A stretch of 64,000 bases of DNA from Mesorhizobium norvegicum (GCF_004919685.1 NZ_SMYZ01000015.1:1-64000), one strand, 5' to 3'; positions 38,388 through 47,073 are shown, counted from the first letter of the stretch. The notes: a model not told the origin generated them from the letters alone. Translations and numbers: made by a program.

Positions 38388-38849
38388 TCAGAGCCCCGCC
38401 GTCTTGAGCGCAGCAGCCTTCTTGATGGCCGAGCGAATCCTAGGATAGGTGCCGCAGCGGCAGAGATTGCCGCCCATGGCGTTGTCAATGTCGGCATCGC
38501 TCGGGTCGGCGACTTCGTCGAGCAGCGCCACCGCGCTCATGATCTGGCCGGCCTGGCAGTAGCCGCATTGCGCGACCTGTTCCTCCAGCCATGCCTGCTG
38601 CACCGGATGCAGTCTGCCCGCAGTGCCGATACCTTCAATGGTGGTGACGGCGCCGCTGACCTGGCCGACCGGAAGCGAGCAGGAACGCACCGGCTGACCG
38701 TCGACATGAACGGTGCAGGCGCCGCAGGCGGCGATGCCGCAGCCGAACTTCGGTCCGGTCTTGCCGATGAGATCGCGCAGCGCCCACAGCAGCGGCATGT
38801 CCGGATCGGCATCGATATCGAATGACTGCCCGTCGACGGTGAGGCGCAT
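38388..38849 (-). CDS. 2Fe-2S subunit of the molybdenum hydroxylase (IorA-like)
   Basis: A 153-residue iron-sulfur protein with two clusters. The plant-type ferredoxin motif is [16 protein letters not shown] with a later cysteine in RSCSLPVG; the second, helical cluster is [10 protein letters not shown] ... [12 protein letters not shown]. It passes electrons from the molybdenum centre of the next gene's product to the cytochrome. ATG 38849 is used; the frame extends to 38885 without family support. Two bases separate it from the large-subunit gene. Confidence 0.93.
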   Translation of the reverse strand: MRLTVDGQSFDIDADPDMPLLWALRDLIGKTGPKFGCGIAACGACTVHVDGQPVRSCSLPVGQVSGAVTTIEGIGTAGRLHPVQQAWLEEQVAQCGYCQAGQIMSAVALLDEVADPSDADIDNAMGGNLCRCGTYPRIRSAIKKAAALKTAGL

Positions 38850-38908
38850 GGGGATACCCTTTGTTGCCCGAGGTGAAATGGCCACCTGGTCATTTCATCC
38901 TCAAACAG

Positions 38909-38935
38909 ATTGACAAATTACGTCATTTTGTCAAT
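38909..38935. promoter_or_regulatory. TetR-type operator
   Basis: Palindrome with perfect 9-base arms ATTGACAAA and TTTGTCAAT around a 9-base centre, in the gap between the divergent TetR and 2Fe-2S genes, 28 bases before the TetR start. Size and position are typical of a site controlling both directions. Confidence 0.65.
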
Positions 38936-38962
38936 TAAGATTTTGCAGGATAGAATTGCTCC

Positions 38963-39559
38963 ATGAATCAGATCGAAGACATCGCCGCCGCCGACCCCAA
39001 ACGCGTCCGCATCCTGGATGGGGCGATGAAGGTGTTTTTGGCCTATGGCTTCTCCCGCACCACCATGGATGACATCGCCCGCGCCGCCGACATGTCGCGG
39101 CCGGCGCTCTATCTCCTGTTCAAGAACAAGACCGACATTTTCCGCGCCATCGCCATGATGATCCTGTCGCGCTCGGTCGAGGCGGCACAAATGGCTCTGG
39201 CCGGCGACGGCACCTTCACCGAGCGTATGATGCGAGCCATCGATGAGGCATTCATCTCGATGATGAGCGCCGTCATTGCCTCGCCGCACGGCGCCGAATT
39301 GCTGGACATGAAGTCGAGCCTTGGCGATCTGGTGGGATGCTGGCGCGGCGGGCTTGGCAAGCATATTGCCGCTGCAATCGAAGGCGAAGCAACCAGGAAC
39401 GGCGTCGATCTGGCGGCCAGGGGCCTGTCGACGCAACTGCTTGCCGACATGCTGCTCGACGGGCTGGAAGGCATGAAGGCGCGGATCAGCGATCCGGAGG
39501 GGCAGCGGCAGGCAGCCGCCGCCCTGATCAGGGTGATCAACCTGACCTTGAAAGCATGA
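38963..39559 (+). CDS. TetR family transcriptional regulator
   Basis: A 198-residue repressor with an N-terminal HTH (AMKVFLAYGFSRTTMDDIARAADMSRPALYLLFKNKTDIFRA) and a helical ligand-binding domain. It is divergent from the molybdenum hydroxylase operon, with a palindromic operator between them. It probably represses that operon, and possibly the RND genes further on, until an aromatic or heterocyclic ligand binds. Confidence 0.92.
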   Translation: MNQIEDIAAADPKRVRILDGAMKVFLAYGFSRTTMDDIARAADMSRPALYLLFKNKTDIFRAIAMMILSRSVEAAQMALAGDGTFTERMMRAIDEAFISMMSAVIASPHGAELLDMKSSLGDLVGCWRGGLGKHIAAAIEGEATRNGVDLAARGLSTQLLADMLLDGLEGMKARISDPEGQRQAAAALIRVINLTLKA

Positions 39560-39592
39560 TCGCGGACCAATTGATGCACATCGATTGGTCGT

Positions 39593-40723
39593 TCAGGCCC
39601 GGCGGCGCTCCGCCTCGGGATTCTTCCGCGCAGCAAGAAATTCCTTGACCCGGCGGCCGGGTGCCGGACCGCGCACCGGCTTGAAGCCGTCATCGAGTTC
39701 GCCGGAGAGATCGAGTGTCGGACGCTTGCCGACGGCGTCGTAATTCTCTTCCAGCCAGTCGCTGGCTGCGGTGCGGCCGAGATCGCGCAGATAGGTCAGG
39801 AACGCCCATTCGGCATTGACCTTCGATGACGCCGACAGGTCCTTGAACGCTTCGTCGGCATCGATGCGGTGCATGCGGATGTCGCGGTATTCGCCATGCG
39901 GCAGACGGCCGGCGGCGATCAGTTCCTTGACGAAGGCGATCGAGCGGAATTCACGCAGCAGCCCGGCGTTGAAGGTGATCTCGTCAATGCGGTTCTGGAT
40001 CTCGTTGGCGCTCCTCGGCGTTCCCTCCCGCACCACCGGATTGATCTGCACCAGAAGCACGTCCTCGGTCGCGGCCGTCTTGAAGAAAGGATAGAGCGCC
40101 GGATTGCCGCCATAGCCGCCATCCCAATAGGGCACGCCCTTGATCTCGACGGCACGGAACAGTTGCGGCAAGCAGGCCGAGGCCATCACCGTGTCGAGGT
40201 CGATCTCGCCGTCGGAAAAGACGCGCAACTGTCCGGTCTCGACATTGGTCGCCGAGATGAACAGTTCCATCGACTTGCAGGCGCGGACATTCTCGAAATC
40301 GATCTCCTGCTGCACCACGTCGCGCAGCGGATTGAGGCCGAGCGGGTTGGCGACGTAGGGCGAGAACACCCGCGACATGGTGTCGAAGAAGACGTAGCCG
40401 GGCGTGTTCTCGATCGACCAGTTGCCCCAGGCGACATCCCAAGGCATGCGCTGCACCGGGCTGAACCGGCCCTTGGCCGCCACCGCACGCCAGAAATCGT
40501 CGAGTTTTTGCCGGGCTCCCTCGACGCCACCGCGGACAAAGCCGTCGGCCAGCGCCACCGCGTTCATGGCGCCGGCGCTGGTGCCGGACACTGCTGATAT
40601 CTCCAGCCGTCCGTCCTCCAGCAGGCGGTCGAGCACACCCCAGGAAAAGGCCCCGTGCGAGCCGCCCCCCTGAAGTGCTACGTTGATCTTCTTCGTCTCC
40701 TCCGCCTTGCCGTTTTTGGTCAT
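39593..40723 (-). CDS. Patatin-like phospholipase (with DUF3734-type C-terminus)
   Basis: A 376-residue acyl hydrolase. The glycine-rich oxyanion loop is LQGGGSHGAFSWGVLD, the nucleophile elbow GTSAGAMNA, and the dyad Asp lies in WDGGYGGNP, all in the usual order. About 110 C-terminal residues (from EIQNRIDEITFNAGLLREFRS) form the region often seen with this subgroup. It lies 49 bases downstream of bdhA on the same strand, so a role in lipid or PHB turnover is possible. ATG 40723 follows the family; the open frame upstream is bdhA shadow. Confidence 0.88.
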   Translation of the reverse strand: MTKNGKAEETKKINVALQGGGSHGAFSWGVLDRLLEDGRLEISAVSGTSAGAMNAVALADGFVRGGVEGARQKLDDFWRAVAAKGRFSPVQRMPWDVAWGNWSIENTPGYVFFDTMSRVFSPYVANPLGLNPLRDVVQQEIDFENVRACKSMELFISATNVETGQLRVFSDGEIDLDTVMASACLPQLFRAVEIKGVPYWDGGYGGNPALYPFFKTAATEDVLLVQINPVVREGTPRSANEIQNRIDEITFNAGLLREFRSIAFVKELIAAGRLPHGEYRDIRMHRIDADEAFKDLSASSKVNAEWAFLTYLRDLGRTAASDWLEENYDAVGKRPTLDLSGELDDGFKPVRGPAPGRRVKEFLAARKNPEAERRRA

Positions 40724-40772
40724 GGCGTCGTCCTTGATCTGTCTGTTTGGGTAGATGAGAAAATTTTGCGCC

Positions 40773-41555
40773 TCACGCGGCGGTCCAGCCGCCGTCGACG
40801 GAGAGATGCGTGCCGTTGACCTGCGCTGCCGCGTCCGAACACAGGAACACCGCCGCTGCCGCGATCTGCTCAACCGTGACGAATTCCTTGGTCGGCTGCT
40901 TGTCCAGCATGACCTCGCGGATGACGGTCTCGCGGTCCATGTTGTGGGCTTTCATCTGGTCGGGGATCTGCGCCTCGACCAGCGGCGTCAACACATAGCC
41001 CGGGCAGATGGCGTTGCAGGTGATTTTCTCACGCGCCAGTTCGAGCGCGACGGTCTTGGTCAGCCCCATGATGCCGTGCTTGGCCGCGACATAGGCCGAC
41101 TTGAACGGTGACGCGACCAGGCCATGCGCCGAGGCAATGTTGACGATCCGGCCACCGCCGGCCTTTTTCATCAGTGGAATTGCGGCTGCGATGGTGTGGA
41201 ACGCCGACGAGAGGTTGATGGCGATGATGGCATCCCACTTCTCGGTTGGGAATTCCTCCACCGGCGCGACATGCTGGATGCCGGCATTGTTGACGAGGAT
41301 ATCGACCGACCCGAATATCTCAGCCGCCTTGGCGACAAGCGCCCGGCATTCGGCCGGTTTCGACATATCGGCCTTGATGTAGACAGTCTTCACCTTGTGC
41401 TGTCTGGCGATTGCATCGGCGATGGCGTGGTCGGCGGCCGTGTCGGAGAAGGAGTTGACGACGACGTTATGGCCTTCGGCCGCCAACGCCTGGGCGATGG
41501 CCAGGCCAATGCCCGATGTGGAGCCGGTGATAATTGCGGTTTTTCTGGCGGCCAA
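40773..41555 (-). CDS. bdhA: 3-hydroxybutyrate dehydrogenase
   Basis: A 260-residue short-chain dehydrogenase that oxidises D-3-hydroxybutyrate to acetoacetate with NAD. Motifs: TGSTSGIG cofactor loop, NNAG, IASAHG with the catalytic Ser, and YVAAKHG with Tyr and Lys. The middle segment IQHVAPVEEFPTEKWDAIIAINLSSAFHT and the end NGTHLSVDGGWTAA are typical of this enzyme. It acts in degradation of PHB. The 183-base upstream gap contains a TGC-rich dyad resembling sites near phaA. Confidence 0.94.
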   Translation of the reverse strand: MAARKTAIITGSTSGIGLAIAQALAAEGHNVVVNSFSDTAADHAIADAIARQHKVKTVYIKADMSKPAECRALVAKAAEIFGSVDILVNNAGIQHVAPVEEFPTEKWDAIIAINLSSAFHTIAAAIPLMKKAGGGRIVNIASAHGLVASPFKSAYVAAKHGIMGLTKTVALELAREKITCNAICPGYVLTPLVEAQIPDQMKAHNMDRETVIREVMLDKQPTKEFVTVEQIAAAAVFLCSDAAAQVNGTHLSVDGGWTAA

Positions 41556-41593
41556 GGGCAGAATCCTCTGGTTGCGGCAAGAGCGGACTTATG

Positions 41594-41606
41594 TTGCAGT
41601 GCAGCA
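41594..41606. promoter_or_regulatory. TGC-rich candidate PhaR site upstream of bdhA
   Basis: TTGCAGTGCAGCA, 39 bases before the bdhA start. PhaR proteins bind TGC-rich DNA, and similar sequence occurs before phaA at 44861-44872. Assignment is by resemblance only. Confidence 0.35.
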
Positions 41607-41738
41607 TATAGGCTCAATGCGACGCAATAACAGCGGCCAGAATTTGCGGCGAGATGAAATTTTCGTCATGAGCGGCCACACGGCCGCTCACCAGGAGGAC
41701 GTAGGCTGGATCGCCCCGCCCTTCCCAGGCGAAAGAAC

Positions 41739-42827
41739 TCAGGCAACCAGGTCCGGTACAGGCCCAACATAGCGCGACTGCGGACGGATCAGCCGTCCGG
41801 TCGTCTGCTGCTCGCGTGCATGGGCAATCCAGCCGGCGACACGCCCCGCGGCAAAGACATTGCTGAAGGCTGACGGTGGAAAGCCCGCTGCCTCCAGCAA
41901 CAGCGCGGTGTAGAACTCGACATTGGTCTGCAGCGAGCGCGACGGCTTGGCGACCCGCAGCACGTCGAGTGCTGCTTGCTCCACTGTCTCCGCGAAGGCG
42001 AGCCGGCGGCCGGTTTCGCCCTCGCCGCCGAGTTGCCGCACGACCGCCTTCAGTACATCGGCGCGCGGATCGCGCACGCGGTAGATGCGATGTCCGAACC
42101 CCATGATGCGCTCGCCATGCGCGACCTCGTCGCGCAGCCAACCGGCGGCATCGCCATGCGCCTGGATCGCATCCAGCATCTCGATGACAGGGCCAGGCGC
42201 GCCGCCATGCAGCGGCCCCTTGAGCGCGCCAAGCCCGGCCAGCACGGACGAAGTCAGGCCAGCCAGTGTCGAGGCGACCACGCGTGTGGCGAAGGTCGAT
42301 GCGTTGAGGCCATGATCGCAGACGGTCACCAGATAGGTGTCGAGCGCTTTTGCCAGCGCCGGCGAAGCGGCCGCACCGTTGAGCATCCTCAGCATATCGG
42401 CGGCATGGTCGGCGCGGCTGTCCGACGCGATCGGCTCCTCGCCGCGCTGCAGGCGCAGCAGGGCCGGTGTCAGCACCGCGGGCGCCGCGATCAGCAGCAA
42501 GGCGTCCGTCAGCGTATCGCCGTCCGGCAGCAGCGCCATGCCGGCGCGCATAGCGCTGTAGACATCGAGCGATGCCAGCAGGGGCAACGAGGGCAAAAGC
42601 CGTTCGAACACGTCCGCACGTGCCTGGCCCAGAGCCCGCGTCAATTCCGCATCATCGGGAAGGTCGTCGAAGAAGCCATCCAGCAGCAACCGAACAACCT
42701 GCGCATAACGCCAGCGGCCGGCCAGTTCCGGCAGCGAATGACCTCGGATCGTCAGACGGCCGCCAAGACCATCCACATCGGACAGCACCGTTTCCGCCGC
42801 CACCACGTCATCGAGCCCATTCGCCAT
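41739..42827 (-). CDS. Citrate synthase/methylcitrate synthase homologue
   Basis: A 362-residue citrate synthase-fold protein. DHGLNASTFATRVVAS, GPLHGGAPGPVIEML and GFGHRIYRVRDPRA supply the substrate-binding and catalytic histidines. The third catalytic residue, normally Asp in NVDxYS, is Glu in NVEFYTALLL. It is shorter than hexameric GltA and lacks its N-terminal domain. It is divergent from a second homologue carrying a DNA-binding domain. It may make citrate or 2-methylcitrate, or be specialised. ATG 42827 is used; the frame continues to 42905 without support. Confidence 0.85.
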   Translation of the reverse strand: MANGLDDVVAAETVLSDVDGLGGRLTIRGHSLPELAGRWRYAQVVRLLLDGFFDDLPDDAELTRALGQARADVFERLLPSLPLLASLDVYSAMRAGMALLPDGDTLTDALLLIAAPAVLTPALLRLQRGEEPIASDSRADHAADMLRMLNGAAASPALAKALDTYLVTVCDHGLNASTFATRVVASTLAGLTSSVLAGLGALKGPLHGGAPGPVIEMLDAIQAHGDAAGWLRDEVAHGERIMGFGHRIYRVRDPRADVLKAVVRQLGGEGETGRRLAFAETVEQAALDVLRVAKPSRSLQTNVEFYTALLLEAAGFPPSAFSNVFAAGRVAGWIAHAREQQTTGRLIRPQSRYVGPVPDLVA

Positions 42828-42881
42828 AGCCTGTCTCCTTGAAGCATTTCCGGATCGGAGATAAGGCTGGGCAACACATCC

Positions 42882-42906
42882 ATCAATCTTGATCAATAGA
42901 ATCAAT
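42882..42906. promoter_or_regulatory. Triple ATCAAT direct repeat between the citrate synthase genes
   Basis: ATCAAT occurs at 42882, 42892 and 42901, spaced 10 and 9 bases, i.e. one helical turn each. The middle and last units also form a TTGAT/ATCAA dyad. Lying in the 92-base divergent gap, it is a good candidate binding site for the HTH-containing citrate synthase homologue. Confidence 0.5.
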
Positions 42907-42919
42907 ATCAGAGCTCGAT

Positions 42920-44059
42920 ATGTCCGAGTGGTTGTCCAGGGAAGAAGCGCTCGAGCGCCTTAAGGTGCGGGCACAGACGCTGTACGCCTATGTCAGCCGT
43001 GGGCGCATCGGCATGCGGCCCGACCGCGCCGATCCGCGCCGCAGCCAGTATCGTGCCGACGATATTGCCGCCCTGGCGATCCGCCGGGCACGCGGCCGCA
43101 GCCCGTCAGTCATCGCTGAAAGTGCCATTGCCTGGGGCGAGCCCTCGATCGCAACGGCGATTTCGACCGTCTCGCACGGTCGGCTCGTCTATCGCGGGCA
43201 GGACGCCGCAGCGCTTTCTGCATATGCCACGTTGGAAGAAGCCGCTGCCGTCCTGTGGGCTCTGCCAGAACCGGTGGCTTTCGAAGCACCGTCGCCGGAT
43301 GCGCCGCATCAGGCTGGCCGAGCCGCGGCCTTTGCACGACTTGCCGTGCTTGCCGGCCAGGGACGCCCATCGCTTGGGCGCAGCGCCGCCTCGCTGCATG
43401 CCGATGCCGCGCACGCGGTCGGCGTGCTGGCCGGCGCGCTGGGCGCTCCGGCGGGATCAGGTCCGGTCCATCAACGGCTGGCGCAGGACTGGTCGGTGGA
43501 TGCCGGCGGCGCCGAAGCGATCCGCCGCGCGCTTGTCCTGCTTGCCGATCATGAGCTGAATGCGTCGACCTTCGCCGCGCGCGTCGCAGCCTCGACCGGC
43601 GCGCCGCTGGCCGCTTGCCTGCTCGCTGGGCTCGCGACACTATCGGGACCACGTCATGGCGGCGCCGGCGAGGCGGTGATGCAACTGGCCGAGGATGCGG
43701 CGCGACATGGCGCCGATGCGACGATCCGGCGCTGGCTCAGCCATGACCGGCCGCTGCCGGGGTTCGGTCATCAACTCTATCCCGACGGCGACCCCCGGGG
43801 GACGGCGCTGCTGTCGGTGATCGAGGTTGACGGCACACTATCGTCGCTGCGCGACGCTGCCCTTGCCGCGACCGGAGCGCTCCCCAACATCGACTTTGGG
43901 CTGGCCGCGCTGACGCGCAGCCTTGGCTTGCCGCGCGATGCACCGTTCCGCCTGTTTGCGCTCGCACGCAGCGTCGGCTGGGCCGCGCACACGGTAGAAC
44001 AGATAACAAGCGGAAGTGTCATCAGGCCGCGCGGCCGCTATGAGGGCGTGCTGCCTTAG
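42920..44059 (+). CDS. Citrate synthase-fold protein with N-terminal helix-turn-helix
   Basis: A 379-residue fusion. Residues 1-60 (WLSREEALERLKVRAQTLYAYVSRGRIGMRPD ... SQYRADDIAALAIRRA) match an excisionase/MerR-like HTH_17 domain. Residues 85-379 are citrate synthase-like with DHELNASTFAARVAAST, GPRHGGAGEAVMQL and GFGHQLYPDGDPRG, and retain Asp in PNIDFGLAAL. Divergent from the gene at 41739, with phased repeats between them. It may be an enzyme, an oxaloacetate- or acyl-CoA-sensing regulator, or both. Confidence 0.85.
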   Translation: MSEWLSREEALERLKVRAQTLYAYVSRGRIGMRPDRADPRRSQYRADDIAALAIRRARGRSPSVIAESAIAWGEPSIATAISTVSHGRLVYRGQDAAALSAYATLEEAAAVLWALPEPVAFEAPSPDAPHQAGRAAAFARLAVLAGQGRPSLGRSAASLHADAAHAVGVLAGALGAPAGSGPVHQRLAQDWSVDAGGAEAIRRALVLLADHELNASTFAARVAASTGAPLAACLLAGLATLSGPRHGGAGEAVMQLAEDAARHGADATIRRWLSHDRPLPGFGHQLYPDGDPRGTALLSVIEVDGTLSSLRDAALAATGALPNIDFGLAALTRSLGLPRDAPFRLFALARSVGWAAHTVEQITSGSVIRPRGRYEGVLP

Positions 44060-44103
44060 GTCGCCGATGCGCCGTTGCTATCGGATCTTGCGATCCTAAC
44101 GGC

Positions 44104-44715
44104 TCACGACATCGTGTCGAGCTTGCGCTGCATGGCCGCGATCTGATCCTTCAGCTCCTGAAGGTCGTCGGGTTTTTCTGGCGTTTCCTTCCTGGCCGGC
44201 TCGGGCGTTGGCGCAGCGGCCGGCGCGGAGCCAGCGGGCGGGAACGGCGTGAACAGCCGCATCGCGTTCTGGAACATTTCCATGTTGCGGCGTGTCTGTT
44301 CCTCCAGCGCCTTGATCGGCGTGGTGATCTTCATCATGTCGAGCGGCGACTTGCTGATCGCCCCCTTCATCTGCTCGCGAAAGCGTTCCTGCTCCTTGGA
44401 AAAGGCGAGCATCGACTGTTCCAGGAAGCTCGGCACGATCATCTGCATCTGGTCGCCGTAATAGGCGATCAGCTGGCGCAGGAACGGGATCGGCAGCATG
44501 TTCTGCCCGTCCTTGTTCTCCAGTTCGAAGATGATCTGGGTCAGCACCGGATGCGTAATGTCGTCGCCGGTCTTGGCGTCCTGAACGGTGAACTCCTCGC
44601 CCTTCTTGACCATCTCGGCGAGGTCCTCGAGCGTCACATAGGTGCTGGTGCCGGTGTTGTAGAGGCGGCGATTGGCGTATTTCTTGATGATGATCGGATC
44701 GTCTTTAGCGGCCAT
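44104..44715 (-). CDS. phaR: Polyhydroxyalkanoate synthesis repressor
   Basis: A 203-residue regulator. The N-terminal PhaR domain reads IIIKKYANRRLYNTGTSTYVTLEDLAEMVKKGEEFTVQDAKTGDDIT and binds DNA and PHB; the PHB accumulation domain follows (LENKDGQNMLPIPFLRQLIAYYGDQMQ). The C-terminus is Pro/Ala-rich and ends in a short predicted coiled coil. It is divergent from phaA and likely represses phaA-phaB and phasin genes when PHB is absent. Confidence 0.95.
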   Translation of the reverse strand: MAAKDDPIIIKKYANRRLYNTGTSTYVTLEDLAEMVKKGEEFTVQDAKTGDDITHPVLTQIIFELENKDGQNMLPIPFLRQLIAYYGDQMQMIVPSFLEQSMLAFSKEQERFREQMKGAISKSPLDMMKITTPIKALEEQTRRNMEMFQNAMRLFTPFPPAGSAPAAAPTPEPARKETPEKPDDLQELKDQIAAMQRKLDTMS

Positions 44716-44860
44716 CTACATCCTCCCGGGGACACCGGCGCGCCTCTGAGTAAGCCGCCGATAACGATTGTGCCTTTTTTGAGGATATGCGCAAAAGCCG
44801 CATAATTCCAAGCAGTTTGTGCAGTGCGGGATCACTAAATGCTGCATAGCGGGCAAAATA

Positions 44861-44872
44861 TGCTGCGCAGCA
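44861..44872. promoter_or_regulatory. Candidate PhaR operator in the phaR/phaA gap
   Basis: Perfect palindrome TGCTGCGCAGCA, with more TGC-rich sequence at 44814-44826 and 44840-44854. The site lies in the 299-base divergent gap between phaR and phaA. PhaR is known to bind TGC-rich dyads. Confidence 0.45.
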
Positions 44873-45014
44873 ATGGACGAACGGCCGCCACGGCAAGGCG
44901 CGACCTGCTTGCCGCGCATGGGCGCCATGCCCATTTCCGGTTTGACTTGGGGTTGGGAAAGGGCAAGAAAAGTCCTCAACGACAGAACAACACCCTTGAA
45001 GTCTGGAGAAGAAA

Positions 45015-46193
45015 ATGTCCGCTTCCATCGTCATTGCCAGTGCGGCGCGCACGCCGGTCGGTTCCTTCAACGGCGCCTTCGCCGCGACCCCGGCGCATGA
45101 GCTCGGTGCCGTCGTCATCAGGGAATTGCTGTCGCGTGCCGGTGTCGAGCCAGGCGAGGTCGACGAGGTCATCCTCGGTCAGGTGCTGACGGCCGCGCAA
45201 GGGCAGAACCCGGCCCGCCAGGCATCGATCAATGCCGGCCTGCCCAAGGAAACCACCGCCTGGGGCCTCAATCAGGTTTGCGGCTCGGGTCTGCGCGCCA
45301 TTGCGCTCGGCATGCAGCAGATCGCCACCGGCGATGCCAAGGTGATCATCGCCGGCGGCCAGGAATCGATGTCGCTTTCGACGCATGCCCAGCACCTGCG
45401 CGCCGGCGTCAAGATGGGCGACTTCAAGCTGATCGACACCATGATCAAGGACGGACTGTGGGATGCCTTCAACGGCTATCACATGGGCAACACCGCAGAA
45501 AACGTCGCGCGTCAGTTCCAGATCACCCGCGACGACCAGGACCAGTTTGCGCTGGCCTCGCAGAACAAGGCCGAGGCTGCGCAGAAGGCCGGCAAGTTCA
45601 AGGACGAGATCGTCGCCGTCACCATCAAGGGCAAGAAGGGCGACACCATTGTCGACCAGGACGAGTACATCCGCCACGGCGCCACGATCGACGCCATGAC
45701 CAAACTGAAGCCGGCTTTCGACAAGGACGGCACGGTCACCGCCGCCAATGCCTCCGGCATCAATGACGGCGCCGCCGGCGCGCTGCTGATGAGCGAAGCG
45801 GAAGCGGTGAGGCGCGGCATCACCCCGCTGGCGCGCATCGTGTCCTGGGCGACCGCCGGCGTCGATCCGCAGATCATGGGCACCGGACCTATTCCCGCCT
45901 CGCGCAAGGCCTTGGAAAAGGCTGGCTGGTCGATCGGCGATCTCGACCTGGTCGAGGCCAACGAAGCCTTTGCAGCGCAAGCCTGCGCCGTCAACAAGGA
46001 CATGGGCTGGGATCCCTCGATCGTCAACGTCAACGGCGGCGCCATCGCCATCGGCCACCCGATCGGCGCTTCGGGCGCCCGTGTCTTCAACACGCTGGTG
46101 TTCGAGATGCGCCGGCGCGGCGCCAAGAAGGGCCTCGCTACGCTCTGCATCGGCGGCGGCATGGGCGTCGCCATGTGCGTGGAAGCACTCTGA
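45015..46193 (+). CDS. phaA: Acetyl-CoA acetyltransferase (beta-ketothiolase)
   Basis: A 392-residue thiolase that condenses two acetyl-CoA to acetoacetyl-CoA, the first step of PHB synthesis. The nucleophilic cysteine is in [12 protein letters not shown] (about Cys88), the catalytic His in [17 protein letters not shown] and the second Cys in [11 protein letters not shown]. Full length. A good ribosome binding site (ggagaag) precedes ATG 45015. phaB follows after 125 bases containing a palindromic repeat. Confidence 0.96.
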   Translation: MSASIVIASAARTPVGSFNGAFAATPAHELGAVVIRELLSRAGVEPGEVDEVILGQVLTAAQGQNPARQASINAGLPKETTAWGLNQVCGSGLRAIALGMQQIATGDAKVIIAGGQESMSLSTHAQHLRAGVKMGDFKLIDTMIKDGLWDAFNGYHMGNTAENVARQFQITRDDQDQFALASQNKAEAAQKAGKFKDEIVAVTIKGKKGDTIVDQDEYIRHGATIDAMTKLKPAFDKDGTVTAANASGINDGAAGALLMSEAEAVRRGITPLARIVSWATAGVDPQIMGTGPIPASRKALEKAGWSIGDLDLVEANEAFAAQACAVNKDMGWDPSIVNVNGGAIAIGHPIGASGARVFNTLVFEMRRRGAKKGLATLCIGGGMGVAMCVEAL

Positions 46194-46201
46194 TAGAAAA
46201 G

Positions 46202-46296
46202 TGAATAGCCAATAGGGAGTAGCGAATAGGGGAGAATGGCGTCAGCGCGACGGGATATCAAATCCCTACTCGCTATTCGCCACTCCCTATTCGCTC
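46202..46296. repeat. GAATAG/GGAGTAG inverted repeat between phaA and phaB (family B)
   Basis: Left half is built from tandem units such as GAATAGCC, AATAGGGAGTAGC and GAATAGG; the right half carries the complement (CCCTACTCGCTATTCGCC, ACTCCCTATTCGCT). Same style as 22514-22582. As mRNA it would form a hairpin between two cistrons of one operon. Confidence 0.65.
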
Positions 46297-46318
46297 GCCC
46301 GACCAACGGGAGGAACAT

Positions 46319-47044
46319 ATGACCAAGGTAGCAATCGTCACGGGCGGATCGCGCGGCATCGGCGCGGCGATCTCGATCGCATTGAAGACCGTCGGCTATT
46401 CGGTTGCCGCGAATTATGCCGGCAATGACGAAGCGGCGGCAAAATTCAAGGCCGAGACCGGCATTCCGGTCTACAAATGGTCGGTCGCCGACTATGATTC
46501 CTGCGCCGCCGGCATCAAGCAGGTCGAGGCCGATCTCGGCCCCGTCTCGGTGCTGGTCAACAATGCCGGCATCACCCGTGACGCCATGTTCCACAAGATC
46601 ACGCGCGAACAGTGGAAAGAGGTCATCGACACCAACCTGTCCGGCGTCTTCAACATGACGCATCCGCTGTGGAGCGGCATGCGCGACCGCAAGTTCGGCC
46701 GGGTCATCACCATCTCCTCGATCAACGGTCAGAAGGGCCAGGCCGGCCAGGTCAACTATTCCGCCGCCAAGGCCGGCGACATCGGTTTCAGCAAAGCTCT
46801 CGCTCAGGAGGGGGCTCGCGCGGGCATCACCGTCAACGTCATCTGCCCCGGCTACATCGCCACCGAGATGGTCAAGGCGATCGACGAGAAGGTGCTCAAC
46901 GAGCGCATCATTCCGCAGATCCCTGTCGGCCGCCTCGGCGAGCCCGAAGAAATCGCGCGCTGCGTCGTCTTCCTCGCGTCCGAAGATGCCGGCTTCATCA
47001 CCGGCTCGACCATCACAGCCAATGGCGGCCAATACTTCGCCTGA
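46319..47044 (+). CDS. phaB: Acetoacetyl-CoA reductase
   Basis: A 241-residue NADPH-dependent short-chain dehydrogenase that reduces acetoacetyl-CoA to D-3-hydroxybutyryl-CoA for PHB synthesis. TGGSRGIG cofactor loop, NNAGITRDAMFHK, catalytic Ser in ISSINGQKGQAGQVNYSAAKAG with Tyr and Lys, and the C-terminal GSTITANGGQYFA are typical of PhaB. A strong ribosome binding site (gggagg) precedes ATG 46319. A strong terminator follows. The PHB synthase gene phaC is not in the window. Confidence 0.96.
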   Translation: MTKVAIVTGGSRGIGAAISIALKTVGYSVAANYAGNDEAAAKFKAETGIPVYKWSVADYDSCAAGIKQVEADLGPVSVLVNNAGITRDAMFHKITREQWKEVIDTNLSGVFNMTHPLWSGMRDRKFGRVITISSINGQKGQAGQVNYSAAKAGDIGFSKALAQEGARAGITVNVICPGYIATEMVKAIDEKVLNERIIPQIPVGRLGEPEEIARCVVFLASEDAGFITGSTITANGGQYFA

Positions 47045-47073
47045 CGACGCCGTAATGTAAGTGGAGAGATCGA

